Shown here: positions 20,460 through 29,480 of the stretch, one piece after another
Position numbering within the stretch: position 1 is the stretch's first letter
Layout of the letters: each line of letters begins with the position of its first letter
Source of the DNA: Ceratothoa steindachneri
Lineage: Eukaryota; Arthropoda; Malacostraca; Isopoda; Cymothoidae
Reading direction: 5' to 3'
Length of the DNA stretch: 64,000 nucleotides
Assembly: GCA_963969495.1 (NCBI GenBank)
Contig: OZ018328.1
Location: 3,587,886 to 3,651,885, forward strand
The notes under the pieces: generated by a model
Seen by the model: the letters and a program-made list of their open reading frames with translations, nothing else
Told to the model about the DNA's origin: nothing
Database searches by the model: none
Position numbers and translations under genes: made by a program

Positions 20460-22613
20460 TTAGGCGGGCGCTGCGGCTTCGGAGGCGGGGGGGGCCTCTT
20501 TTCGAGGAACCACCGTCTCCGAGCCACTCGCTCCACGTCGGGACGTGGGCGAAGGAGCCGAAGCTCCTTTGTTGCTGTCCTCCTTTCGGGGGACAGCTTT
20601 AGGAACCCCTGAGGATGGCCTAGCGACCATCTTCAGGGGTGTTGCCTCCTGTGAGTCTAACGACTCGGTGGAGGCGCGTGGCCGTTTCGCCTTGCGGGAA
20701 ACGGTCACGCTGGGGCAAGAGGGGGGAGCCCTCGTTTTAGCCGGGGCTGGGTATGAGCCCTTTTTGCCGCCAGCTTTACCAGGGGAGCGCCCGGGTTGGG
20801 TAGAGCCCGCAGAAGGGCTCCGAATGGGCGCGGAAACAACCGTGCTCGTTGGCCTGGATGGGCCAGGAGCAGAGGGTGCCTTTCGAACTACTGAGGCATA
20901 TGACTTCCCAGGCAGAGCTGGGCGCGCCAGGAGCAAGTCCTTAGCCTCGCGGAATGAGAGTCTATCCTGGGCCTGAACGGCCAGGATTTCTTTCTCCAGG
21001 AGATATGCACCACATTGCTTCGAAGAAGCAGGGTGCAGCTCTCCGCAATTGACACACTTGGCCACACACGATTTGGACTTATCGTATGCGACCTTGGAGC
21101 AATTTACACAGACTTCGGGTGACCCCGACTTTGCATGTCTACATGAGCGATTCGTATGGCCGAAGCGGTGACAGTAATAGCACCGCCGCGGCAGTGGCAC
21201 GAATGCCTTCACGCTGTAGCGGTACCAACCGGCACGCACCGACTCAGGGAGCTTGTCACTGTCGAACGTGACGAAGAGTGTAGGGGTGGGTCTCGAAGCC
21301 CCTCCCTGTTTTCTCATCACACGTTCGACCTTGACCGCCCCATGGTCGGCCAGCTCTAGGGTGATGTCCTCAATGGAGTAGTCAACGAGTTCCCTCGCAT
21401 AAACTACTCCTTTCACAAAGTTCATGGTAGAGTGCGGCGTCACACTCACCGGGGTGCCATGAAGTGTCCGAAGAGCACTTATTTTGGCCGCCTCGGCGGG
21501 ATTCGCCGCATTCGCCAGAAGGCTGCCGTCCGAGAAACGGGTCACCTTCGGCTCTCTACCAATTGCACTAGCTAATCCTCTCCTCTGATGGATCATGTTG
21601 CCCTTGGACAACATGGTGCCATCAGTGGAGCGAATAACGAGGAAGCGTTTGAAGCCAGCGGGCTCGAAAACGCCAGGTAACCTCTGAATTAGGGGCCCCG
21701 ATGTCATCGAGGCTCCGCCCTGTGCACTCTTGGTGTTAGTCTTGGTCAGTGGCTCCGCACACGAGGGGGTAGAGGGGCCGGATGTGCCGATCTTGGCTTG
21801 GTCGCCTACCAAAGTGGTAGCAGACCCATCCGTCCCCGCAGCCCCCGCGGATGGAGAGGAGCCCCGAGTCTTTTTCGTCTTTTTAGTCTTCTTTGTTTTT
21901 TTCTTTTTTGGAGAGGAGGGCGGGGAATGAACCCGCTTTTCACTTCCGCCGGCAGAAGCCCCCAGGCCAGATTGTCCGGCCTCAGCCAGGTCCCTCTCCG
22001 AAATGGAAAAGGTCCTGGTTGTCGTAGGGGCACCTGTCGGAGGAGATCCCTCCCCTCCTTTTACTGCCTCGGAGCCCTCAGCCATTTGAGGAGGACCTTG
22101 CATAGGGGCGGATTCGGGTTCGGTGCTTGGCGCCGAGCCCAAATTCCCCCCCATGAAAGGCCCTACCGTCTGAGGCTGGGTCTCCTCAAGGACCATGTTT
22201 ATCACAGGAGGGGCCTCCAGTTGGCCATCCCCTCCCAGGACATCACAGGTCCCCTTGGCAGTGTCGCCAGTCTTGTGTGGGGAGGCACAGGCCTTGACCC
22301 CAGCAAGGTTTAAAATTCTTGCCAGCAGGTCTTTTGAGGGAAGCGACCGAAGAGGCCTGGCTTCCCTCTCCCCCCTAAGGGGGTTTGCCCTACCGAGCCG
22401 CTTTGATGCAGAGCGGCTGGCTAAGGGCTGCCTGCTGGCTTTCTTGGCAGTCCCCTTGGAAAGAAAAGAGGGGACTGCCGATGGGAAAAGGGAGGTGCCC
22501 GAAAGCACCTCCAGAGAAGGGGGTGAGGGGGAGTCCCCTGCACCCGTAGGCGAAGGAGAGGAGTAAGCCTCCTCTCCGGTTAGAGAAATATGGAGGGTCC
22601 CCTGTGCAAGCAC
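20460..22613 (-). CDS. E1 copy B ORF1, gag-like RNA-binding protein
   Basis: 717 residues. N-terminal third is Ser/Pro/Gly-rich and probably disordered; a Lys/Thr-rich basic tract lies at 236-250 (possible nuclear targeting or RNA binding). A conserved folded region spans about 305-470 (FKRFLVIRST, IGREPKVTRF, KGVVYARELVDYS). Knuckle 1 is CYYCHRFGHTNRSC at 478-491. The second Cys cluster (502-516) has Tyr where copy A has His. The third is CVNCGELHPASSKQC at 520-534. The tail is Ser/Pro-rich. The likely original start is a Met at 22728 (MPMD, ACCATG context), separated from this frame by the poly(C) run at 22618-22630. Near 20490 a C-run slip ends the frame early; without it the frame would continue toward EN as in copy A. 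Confidence 0.9.
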   Translation of the reverse strand: MLAQGTLHISLTGEEAYSSPSPTGAGDSPSPPSLEVLSGTSLFPSAVPSFLSKGTAKKASRQPLASRSASKRLGRANPLRGEREARPLRSLPSKDLLARILNLAGVKACASPHKTGDTAKGTCDVLGGDGQLEAPPVINMVLEETQPQTVGPFMGGNLGSAPSTEPESAPMQGPPQMAEGSEAVKGGEGSPPTGAPTTTRTFSISERDLAEAGQSGLGASAGGSEKRVHSPPSSPKKKKTKKTKKTKKTRGSSPSAGAAGTDGSATTLVGDQAKIGTSGPSTPSCAEPLTKTNTKSAQGGASMTSGPLIQRLPGVFEPAGFKRFLVIRSTDGTMLSKGNMIHQRRGLASAIGREPKVTRFSDGSLLANAANPAEAAKISALRTLHGTPVSVTPHSTMNFVKGVVYARELVDYSIEDITLELADHGAVKVERVMRKQGGASRPTPTLFVTFDSDKLPESVRAGWYRYSVKAFVPLPRRCYYCHRFGHTNRSCRHAKSGSPEVCVNCSKVAYDKSKSCVAKCVNCGELHPASSKQCGAYLLEKEILAVQAQDRLSFREAKDLLLARPALPGKSYASVVRKAPSAPGPSRPTSTVVSAPIRSPSAGSTQPGRSPGKAGGKKGSYPAPAKTRAPPSCPSVTVSRKAKRPRASTESLDSQEATPLKMVARPSSGVPKAVPRKEDSNKGASAPSPTSRRGASGSETVVPRKEAPPASEAAAPA

Positions 22614-22728
22614 AGGGGGGGGGGGGGGGGACCTCCATTTTCTTGCTGGAGCTGCCCGAGGGCGGCTCCGTCGATGAGCAAGGGGGAGTTAAAGGGGTTT
22701 GGTGTTTTGAAAATTCATCCATGGGCAT
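22614..22728 (-). pseudogene. E1 copy B ORF1 N-terminal extension
   Basis: Start of ORF1 in the ancestral frame. The Met at 22728 sits in a good eukaryotic context (GTCACCATGCCC), and the equivalent MPND or MPMD peptide occurs in copies A, C1 and F. A 13-base G run on the plus strand (22618-22630) shifts the frame before the long open part. Confidence 0.65.
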
Positions 22729-23253
22729 GGTGACCCTATTTTTGCCACGGGACGCAATAGCTCATCACCTCTTGCAGTTGCCCGCACTGCAAGAGGTGCT
22801 TACAAGCCCGGCAGAGCCAGGCGCCGCCATTTGGGACCACCCCTCCCGCCTGGTGGCCTGGTGGCCTGGCAGTCCATCGGCATGGCGGCTCCACCTTAGA
22901 CACGGCGTATAAATGATAGATTTTGAAGACGAGAGGAAAAGGGATGTAAGGAAGGTATGGGTGGGGATGAAGCAGGTAGTTAAAAACCAGCCACCCCAGA
23001 CCGGAGCTCAGGGGTTAGGGAACATTGTCCCCCACCCCCTCAGCCCCGATGCGGGACGGTTGGCTGAAAGGAAGGTCAGCATCTACCCTGTGAAATTAGA
23101 GGCTGACCAGAGAAAGTTGTGGGAGAGGTTGTGTGAAAAGAGAGGAAATAAGTGTTTTGAAGGAAGGAAGAGAGGCTAAGCTGGGGCCGGACGGAGTAAT
23201 GAGTCCCGTCAGCACGGCGGCCAGGATGGCAAATCGCCGCGCCCCTTACGGGG
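22729..23253 (-). promoter_or_regulatory. E1 copy B 5' UTR / internal promoter region
   Basis: About 525 bp between the 5'-terminal hairpin (23242-23253) and the probable ORF1 start. The same sequence is conserved in copies A, C1, F and G. LINEs carry an internal promoter in the 5' UTR, so one is expected here, but no defined promoter motif could be identified by eye. Confidence 0.5.
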
Positions 23254-23274
23254 TCGGTTACATTCCTTATTATT
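23254..23274. repeat. Target-site duplication of E1 copy B (5' side)
   Basis: Partner of 16385-16405; 18 of 21 bases identical. It begins exactly after the GGGG of the 5'-terminal hairpin. Confidence 0.85.
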
Positions 23275-24230
23275 GGTAGTAGTAGGGTTCCGGTGGTAGC
23301 GACAAGCTCGTAGGCATTCTGTCACTGCTTTGCTGCAATCCTCAGACCAAAAAGGGAGATGGATCTTGTGAGAATCAATTTTGGAGAGGGGCATAGATGA
23401 ATTTGCCGCCTGTTTGACGTGGTCATGAAAGTTCTCCAAGATCATGTCAACGTCACCCTGAGGGAAGTGTCCAGAATGATGGGAGAGGTGTTTAAATTTT
23501 GGCCAGTTGGCTTTCTTAGTGTTCCACCTATTACTCGGTGGGAAGGGGAGGGCCAGTCAAGCATGAGGTCAGTACAACTGGGTAGTGATCACTTCCTCTC
23601 AGGTTAGGATCCACCGACCAGCTGTAATCTGCTCTACAGTCTGATGACCAGTGATAGATCTACACAGGTAGAGCTGTTAGTCTGGACATGAAAAGATGTT
23701 AGAGTGCCATCATTAAAAAATGACACATCCATGGTCTCTATACATTTCACGATCATGTTTCCCTTGGGGTTGTTATCATAGTCTCTCCAAAGTTGATGCC
23801 TTGTGTTAAGGTCTCCAACCAGTAGGAATGGGGTTGGGAGTTGGGTGATGAGATTGGCTAATTTGTTAGCCAGATCTGATGCAACTACTCCTTCTCTAGG
23901 AGGGAAGTACAGTGATCAGATTGTGTATAAATGGTTGGTGTACACACAGATCACTACTGCTTGAAGATCTGTTTTCAATGGGATTACTAAGTGAGAACAG
24001 TCTTTGAGGACAAAAATAGCTGAACCATGTATGGGTTCTGGTGGGTTTTTTAAGTATCCCACATAGTTGGGGATATTGAGTAATTGACGATTACCCAATT
24101 GTGTTTCTTGCAATGCTATACAACAAGGGTTGTAATCGTGTAGCAGTATTTTGAGTTCTTCCCATTTGGGGAAGATTCTTTATAAGTTTCAATGTATAAT
24201 TGGGGGCATATTCATCTTTTAAGAGTAATT
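23275..24230 (-). pseudogene. E2 LINE, segment 1 of 3: endonuclease and linker
   Basis: 5' part of the E2 element. From 24200 downward: KWEELKILLHDYNPC and ALQETQLGN (EN catalytic Glu in QET), then an open piece 23916-24113. Weak frame-shifted traces of the D-L-N/TRHQLW region lie near 23780-23810, followed by STCVDLS and a degraded S-D-H block near 23590. The linker 23275-23445 (LPFWSEDCSKAV) leads to the duplicated target. Many frame breaks. No ORF1 for E2 is present, so the element is 5'-truncated or its 5' part is no longer recognisable. Confidence 0.8.
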
Positions 24231-24289
24231 AGGTTTTTCTTTGTGACAGGATGGATACCTTAATATGTTGTATTAATCAGTGAAAGATG

Positions 24290-24344
24290 GCCAGACAAGT
24301 CCAGATGATGGTTATGTCTATGTCAGTAGCAGAAGTGCACCACT
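24290..24344 (-). mobile_element. Small E1 ORF2 fragment
   Basis: Resembles copy B 18130-18175; the AGCAGAAGTGCACCAC block is shared. Short and diverged, next to the 3' end of C0, so it may be part of an older E1 insertion that C0 interrupted. Confidence 0.4.
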
Positions 24345-25397
24345 TGTATAATTTTTTTAAAGTGCCCATCTGTTGAGTGTTTCTCGTAAGTCACAGAATT
24401 TAGCCTATTGTTGGCTACATTAAAAACTACAAAAACAAAATAAAAGCAAGAAGTAGGCACGCTCTGGCACCAGGGAGAGGCTCACCTCCCCCTGGCAATG
24501 GAGCAAGCATAAGGGACAGGCAGTATCAATGCCACTAGACCCGGTACACAGACAAGTAACATGCAAAAAGATCATCCAGCCTGGGACATTCAACAAGAAT
24601 GTGCCAACCTGAAGCTGCCAATGCATTGGCCGGGTACCTAAATGTAAACAGTCGTGGGGTGATTGCGTGCAACTTTAAAATTCCCTCAGCTGTCTCCCAT
24701 CTTCTTTGCCAAGCAGCACAGAGGGCTGCCCTGATACCTGCCATGTAGTTGGTGTGAGGAAGAGCAAAATGCTTGTCTGGTCACCCAGTCCTTGACACTC
24801 TTAGTCCTCTCACTCCCTGCAATTCCTATATGTCCAGGAACATATCAGAAGATAATCTCTACATCCATCTGCCATGCAGGAACCATAGCATCCATGCTGC
24901 AAACTATGTAGTGGGTGGAAAGATTCCAATGCCCAGAGAATGCTAAGGCACTTTCATGATCTGGTCACACAGTCAGGCACAACATTTTATCTTCAGTACC
25001 TGTAGTGTCTTGTAACTACTAGCGGTAGTTCAGTCATTAAGAATGATGCAGCACCTGGTAGAGCCCTGCTGACTTCAAACATAGGGGACACAGTGTAAAA
25101 GATGACCCCCTCCTGGGACTTGGAGCAATCTGTGTACACAGACAGGGAGGGATCCAGCATGAGATGAAGTGGGTTCCACAAAGGTAGAAAGCAATATTCC
25201 CTGAAATGAAGAAGCTTTTAGAGCAGAGACATAGTGACAAATAGTCAGAGGTGGTATCCTAAAGGGTGGAGTCCCTAAGTAGAACTATTGGTGCCATCGA
25301 CCCGAGAGCTACACCAAGGTCTTGAAGGAGTTCCATATCTCTTAACCGAAAAGTGTAGGGTATGACTCGAGATTCTTGAGGGTAGAGGCAGAGTTGA
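24345..25397 (-). mobile_element. E1 copy C0, 3' part
   Basis: Old, diverged E1. The 3' UTR (24350-24420) is followed by C-terminal/RNase H sequence with internal losses. Pieces include AGIRAALCAAWQRRWETAEG (24535-24744), VYTDCSKSQEGV and EVSRALPGAASFLMTEL (24993-25181, RNase H with Gly to Cys in TDGS). It ends inside the RT-RNase H spacer where C1 inserted; the same copy continues at 30976-31435. Confidence 0.85.
25386..25397. repeat. Target-site duplication of E1 copy C1 (3' side)
   Basis: AGGCAGAGTTGA versus AGGCACAGTTGA at 30976-30987, 11 of 12 identical. It lies in C0 sequence. Confidence 0.85.
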
Positions 25398-25844
25398 TTT
25401 TTTTTTTTAGAGCTCATCTGGCGACTGGCTACTTGGGCATTAGTTGCTGTATTCAACATTGCCTAAAATTAGGCATCTTTAAAAGAGGATGCTAAAAAAA
25501 CAAATAAAAATAAAACAAAGAAAAAAGGTAAAAAGCAGGAAGCAAGCTCTGGCGTCGGGGGGAATGTCTGCCCCCCCTTAGTGCAGGAACATGAGACCTA
25601 CTAAAATAAGAAAAAAACAACAACCCCTCCCCCAATTATTTAAATAAAGGTGGGGGGGTAGGTCCATGGGCACGCAACTTTACGTTCCCTACAACCGTCT
25701 CCCATCTTCTTTGCCAAGCAGTCCGAAGAGCTGCCCGTATTCCTGCAATGTAGTCGGTGTAAGGAAAGGCGAAACGCTGGTCCGGTCGCAGAGTCATCGC
25801 GGACTCTTTGGCGCTATCATCGACGCGCTCATTCCCCGCAATTC

Positions 25845-26156
25845 CTACATGTCCAGGAAACCAGCATAAGATAATTTCGACATAAGATAGAGGACATCAA
25901 AAGTGATGTCCTCTAAGGAGTAGTCCCCGAGTTCTCTTGCAAAAACTACTCCTTTCACGAAGTTCATGGTAGAGTGCGGCGTCACACTCACAAGCGTGTC
26001 ATCGAGTGTCCGAAGGGCACTAATCATGGCCGCCTCGGAGGTATTTGACGCATTCGCCAAAAGGCTCCTATCTGAGAAATGGGTAACCTTTGGCTCTCTA
26101 CCAATTAAACTAGCTAAAGCTCTCCTCTGATGGATCCTGTTGCCCTTAGCCAACAT
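25845..26156 (-). pseudogene. E1 copy C1 ORF1 core
   Basis: Open piece with IGREPKVTHFSDRSLLANAS, TPHSTMNFVKGVVFARELGDYS and LEDIT, colinear with copy B ORF1 about 340-418. It then crosses the deletion junction into RNase H sequence read out of frame. The zinc knuckles are lost in the deletion. Confidence 0.85.
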
Positions 26157-26315
26157 GGTGCCATCAGTGGAGCAAATAACGAGGAAGCGTTTGAAAGGAA
26201 GCGTTTGAAGCCAGCGGGCTCGAAAATGCCGCGTAATGTCTGAATGAGGGCCCCCGATGTAATCGAGGCTCCGCTCTGAACACTTTTCGTCTTAGTCAGG
26301 GGCTCTGCACCCAGG

Positions 26316-26328
26316 GAGGGGGCGGGGA
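26316..26328. repeat. Target-site duplication of E1 copy C2 (3' side)
   Basis: GAGGGGGCGGGGA, identical to 27278-27290, in C1 ORF1 sequence. Confidence 0.95.
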
Positions 26329-27277
26329 TTATTATTATTAATTAAGCGGCTATCTGGCGACTGCCGACTTAGGCATTAGTCGCCGTAAACAAACAGCCTA
26401 GTTCTAGGCTACTTTAAAAATTAAACAGGAAACAATAAAACGAAATAACAATAAAAAAGCAATAACAAAAACAAAAAACAAAAACAACAACAACAATTAA
26501 ACTGTGTTAAATGAAAGGGAGAAGGCCAGCCTCCCCCAAAAAGTCAATAAGTCCACTAGTCATGGTGCACGCACTCGTCCCGAGTACAAGGGACAGGCGG
26601 TAGCGACCCCGCCCATCCCGGTACCGGGACAGGTATCGTGCGCGAAGATCACCCAGACTGGGACATTCGACAAGAATGTGCCGAACAGTCTGGGGGACGA
26701 CGCAGTCGTTGCAATAGGGCGCAGGCGAGCGCTCCATCAAGTAGCGATGCGTCACACGAGTGTGTCCGATTCGAAGACGACAGAAAGCAACCTGAAGCCG
26801 CCGCGGCATTGGGGGATAGGTCCATGGGAACAGTCGCGGCGCAATGGCACGCAACTTTAAGTTCCCCTCGACCGTCTCCCATCTTCTTTGCCAAGCAGTC
26901 CGAAGAGCTGCCCGTATTCCTGCCATGTAGTCAGTGTGAGGAAGAGCGAAACGCTGGTCCGGTCGCAGAGTCCTCGCGGACTCTTTGGCGCCCTCATCGG
27001 CGCGCTCATTCCCCGCAATTCCTACATGTCCAGGAACCCAGCATTAGATAATCTCGACATCTGCCCGGCTCGCCAAAACCGTGGCGTCACGGATATCGCG
27101 AACCAGGGGATGCGGAGATTCCAATGCCCCGAGAGCACTCAGGGCGCTTTGTGAGTCGCTATAGATCACAATCCGGTCTCCGAACCGGGCACGTCGCGTA
27201 ATCTCCCGTACCGAGTGGTGTATTGCCACCAGCTCGGCCGTGAAGACAGACGCAGCGCCTGGTAGAGCCCCGCTGAC
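26329..27277 (-). mobile_element. E1 copy C2, 5'-truncated, young
   Basis: 949-bp insertion with a perfect 13-bp duplication. It contains the full 3' UTR and the distal ORF2, and it is truncated inside RNase H (just after the EVSGALPG-equivalent codons). The tail is (TAA)n-like, as in copy B, and the sequence is almost identical to copy B throughout, so it belongs to the same recent subfamily. 5' truncation is the normal outcome of incomplete target-primed reverse transcription. Confidence 0.95.
26507..27229 (-). pseudogene. E1 copy C2 RNase H and C-terminal tail
   Basis: Frames 27044-27229 (REITRRARFGDRIVIYSDSQ) and 26507-26926 (139 residues to a genuine stop). The latter shows the intact end of the E1 polyprotein: AWQRRWETVEGNLKL, RLRIGHTRVTHRYLMERS, CNDCVVPQTVRHILVEC (C-X2-C-X8-H-X4-C) and a final GEAGLLPFI. 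A frame difference separates the two pieces, near a stop created at the position of the WVPGH block. Useful as the reference for the undamaged C-terminus. Confidence 0.9.
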
Positions 27278-27290
27278 GAGGGGGCGGGGA
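27278..27290. repeat. Target-site duplication of E1 copy C2 (5' side)
   Basis: GAGGGGGCGGGGA, identical to 26316-26328. Confidence 0.95.
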
Positions 27291-27851
27291 GGGCAGAGGG
27301 GCCGGATGTGCCGATCTTGGCTTGGTTGTTTACCGAAGCGACAGCAGACCCATCGTCCCCGCAGCCCCCGTGGATGGAGAGGAGCCCCGATTCTTTTTTA
27401 GTCTTTTTTTTGTTCTTTTTTTCTCTTTAGGAGAGTAGGGCGGGGAATGAACCCCCTTCTCCCCTCTGCCGGCAGGAGCCTCCAGGCCGGATGGACCGGC
27501 CTCAGCAAGGTCCTTCTCCGAGATGGAGTAGGTCCTGGCAGTTGCAGGAGATCCTTTCCCTCCTTGTATGCCTTGGAAACCCTAGCCGTTTGAAGAGACC
27601 CTTGCAAAGGGGTGGACTCTGAGTTCGGTGCTTAGCGCCGAGCCCGGATTTGCTCCATTGGAAGGCCCTACCATCTGAGGCTGGGTTTCCTCAAGGACCA
27701 TGTCTATCTCAGGGGGGACAACAGTTGGTCATCCCCCTCCCCCAGCAGGACATCACAGGTGCCATTGGCAGCGCTGTCAAAAGTCAAGTCTGAGGAGGCA
27801 CAGACTTTGACCCCGGCAAGGTTGAATATTCTTGCCAGCAGGTCTTTTGAG
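27291..27851 (-). pseudogene. E1 copy C1 ORF1 N-terminal region
   Basis: Continuation of C1 beyond C2: Lys-rich tract (27395-27425), Ser/Pro-rich N-terminal domain, and the segment equivalent to copy B 22300-22345 that ends at the CR1 insertion point. Frames are broken (27398-27607 shows only fragments). Confidence 0.8.
27846..27851. repeat. Target duplication flanking the minus-strand CR1
   Basis: TTTGAG here and at 30121-30126. Both sides continue E1 ORF1 sequence collinear with copy B near 22340. Confidence 0.75.
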
Positions 27852-28458
27852 CTACAAGGAACTACAAGGAAAATAAGTACCCTAGAAGACCTTACCATCC
27901 ATTCAATTAGGGCACCTTTGGTCTAGCTGTCGAGCAGGCACATCCCTGCTCAATTGCCTTACGTCCTCCCTAAACGGCCACTTTTCAAGACTTTGTCTAG
28001 TCTTGACTTGAACTGGTCAACAGAATTGCTGTTGACAACCTCCATCGGAAGTGCATTCCAACTACCGCAGATACTGTATGTGAAAAATTTCCCACACAGA
28101 TCGCGGTTGTAACGCTTCAGCTTAAGTTTAAAGCCGTGATTTCTTGTTCTGCTCTCATTAAGGCTGAAAATATCCCTGTAGTCAACATTGTCAAACCCTC
28201 AAAGTATTTTGAAAACTTCGATGAGCTGACCATGCAGTCTACGGGTTTTCAACGAGAACAGATCTAATTCCCTTAATCTATCTTCATAACTTTTATGTCT
28301 GATAGAGGGAATCAGTTTGGTTGCCCTGGCTTACACACGTTCCAATCTTGCGATGTCATTTTGAAATAAAGGACTCCAAAATTGCACGGCATACTCCAGG
28401 TTCAGCTGACAAGTGAATTGTACAGACAGAGTACTATTTCTTTGCTCTGATATCCAAA

Positions 28459-28680
28459 CTATCGCTTTATATAACCTAGCATCCTTTGGGCTTTCTTCTC
28501 TACCTCAATACACTGCCTCAAGAACTTGAGATCACTAGTTATAGTTATACCCAAGTCCTTCTCAGTGTCGGTGGAGTCAAGAGCAGTGCCCTTAAGGATA
28601 TAATGAGATTGGGGGTTTCGGTGGCTGATATGCATCACTTTGCATTTGTTCACGTTAAAAGGCATTTGCCACATGTCCGA
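28459..28680 (-). pseudogene. CR1 RT distal region
   Basis: Carries WQMPFNVNKCKVMHI, YILKGTALDSTDTEKDLG and KKAQRMLGYIKR, matching the plus-strand CR1 at 53140-53355. Codons 5' of position 28681 come from the solo LTR and are not part of the element. Below 28459 the frame is lost although homology continues to about 27990. Confidence 0.85.
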
Positions 28681-28681
28681 C

Positions 28682-29480
28682 TGTGGTGGAGCGAATGTGA
28701 GTGTGTGTAAAAGGGCCATTCTCCCACCCCTTTTCTCAGTACCCTCTCCCTCCCTCTGTAAGAATGTGTGTGTGAGTGGGAATGAGGTTTTTATATTTTT
28801 CCTTTGTATATATATGTATTTGATTTCATGTATTAATTGTTTCCTCTTTCTCAGATTGTACTTTGTTTAAAATAATCTTTTATCAAAATTGTACTTTGCT
28901 TAAAATAATCTTTTATCAAAATTGTACTTTGTTTATAATATTCTTTTAGCAAAGCGCCATATTCTGGAAAGAGAGAGTGGAAGCGTGGACTGACAGCAAG
29001 AAGGGTTCTCTAGATGAGTGCTCCGCCCAGCCCTGAGACGGAGGGCTTTCATACCTCGCTAACCACCTGGACCTCCATACCCACCTTCGTTGACAATCCT
29101 GCCTCCTTCTAAGTTAACCTACTACCACCCACCTCCAGCACACAAGTGATAGCGCGTGCCCCTTTTCGTTCGGTTGTTGTTGTGTTTTTTATGTTTTGTG
29201 TAGATATATAAGTAAATTTGTTGTATTCGCCTGTTATAAAATTCTCTTTTGGTATCGTATTTGGATTGGGGAATTTGGCCTCATTTTGAAGTGTGCACAC
29301 TTCCCTTGTAAATATAAATTGCTGTAAAAATAACTGTAACTATCTGTATTTTTTTTGTTAGTAAAGGACTGTACATACAATCCGTTTCATTCTCCCTCGA
29401 TTTCTCACGTCCGTACAGTGTAGGAAGCGGGTTGGATCGATTACTGATTGGGATTAGAGATATATTTTCGGCCCGCTACA
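28682..29480 (+). mobile_element. Solo LTR of a Gypsy-type element, inserted in the CR1
   Basis: 799 bp starting TGTGGTGGAGCG and ending GCCCGCTACA (TG...CA ends). Flanks are CGAC (28678-28681) and CAAC (29481-29484), a 4-bp duplication with one likely CpG change. Removing the LTR and one flank restores the CR1 sequence (compare 53140-53160). It is related to the 5' LTR of the Gypsy element at 59860 and to the solo LTR at 61611. It contains a Py-tract followed by CAG at 28841-28855 and a short tandem repeat (28855-28953). Confidence 0.9.
28855..28953. repeat. Tandem repeat inside the LTR
   Basis: About 2.7 copies of a 35-bp unit that begins ATTGTACTTTG and ends TTTTATCAAA; the last copy is diverged. 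Absent from the other two LTRs. Confidence 0.85.

Larger units (their letters stand above)
16406..23253 (-). mobile_element. E1 copy B, full length, least damaged
   Basis: Complete E1 of about 6.85 kb inserted in E2. The 5' hairpin CCCC-GTAA-GGGG (sense strand) is at 23242-23253. The 5' UTR is about 525 bp, followed by ORF1, EN-RT-RNase H and a 3' UTR with stem-loops at 16426-16454 and 16466-16479. The tail is TAA/TAAT-rich, not poly(A). It has the longest open frames of any copy, so it is the best reference for the family. Visible damage: a poly(G) run on the plus strand at 22618-22630, a C-run slip near 20490, loss of about 35 bp at the start of EN, and nonsense codons in RNase H and the tail. 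Confidence 0.97.

Noticed and set aside
26329..27290. Interpretation of this part of C1 as an internal deletion joining RNase H to ORF1
   Set aside because: The perfect 13-bp repeat GAGGGGGCGGGGA on both sides shows that a separate, 5'-truncated E1 copy (C2) inserted there.
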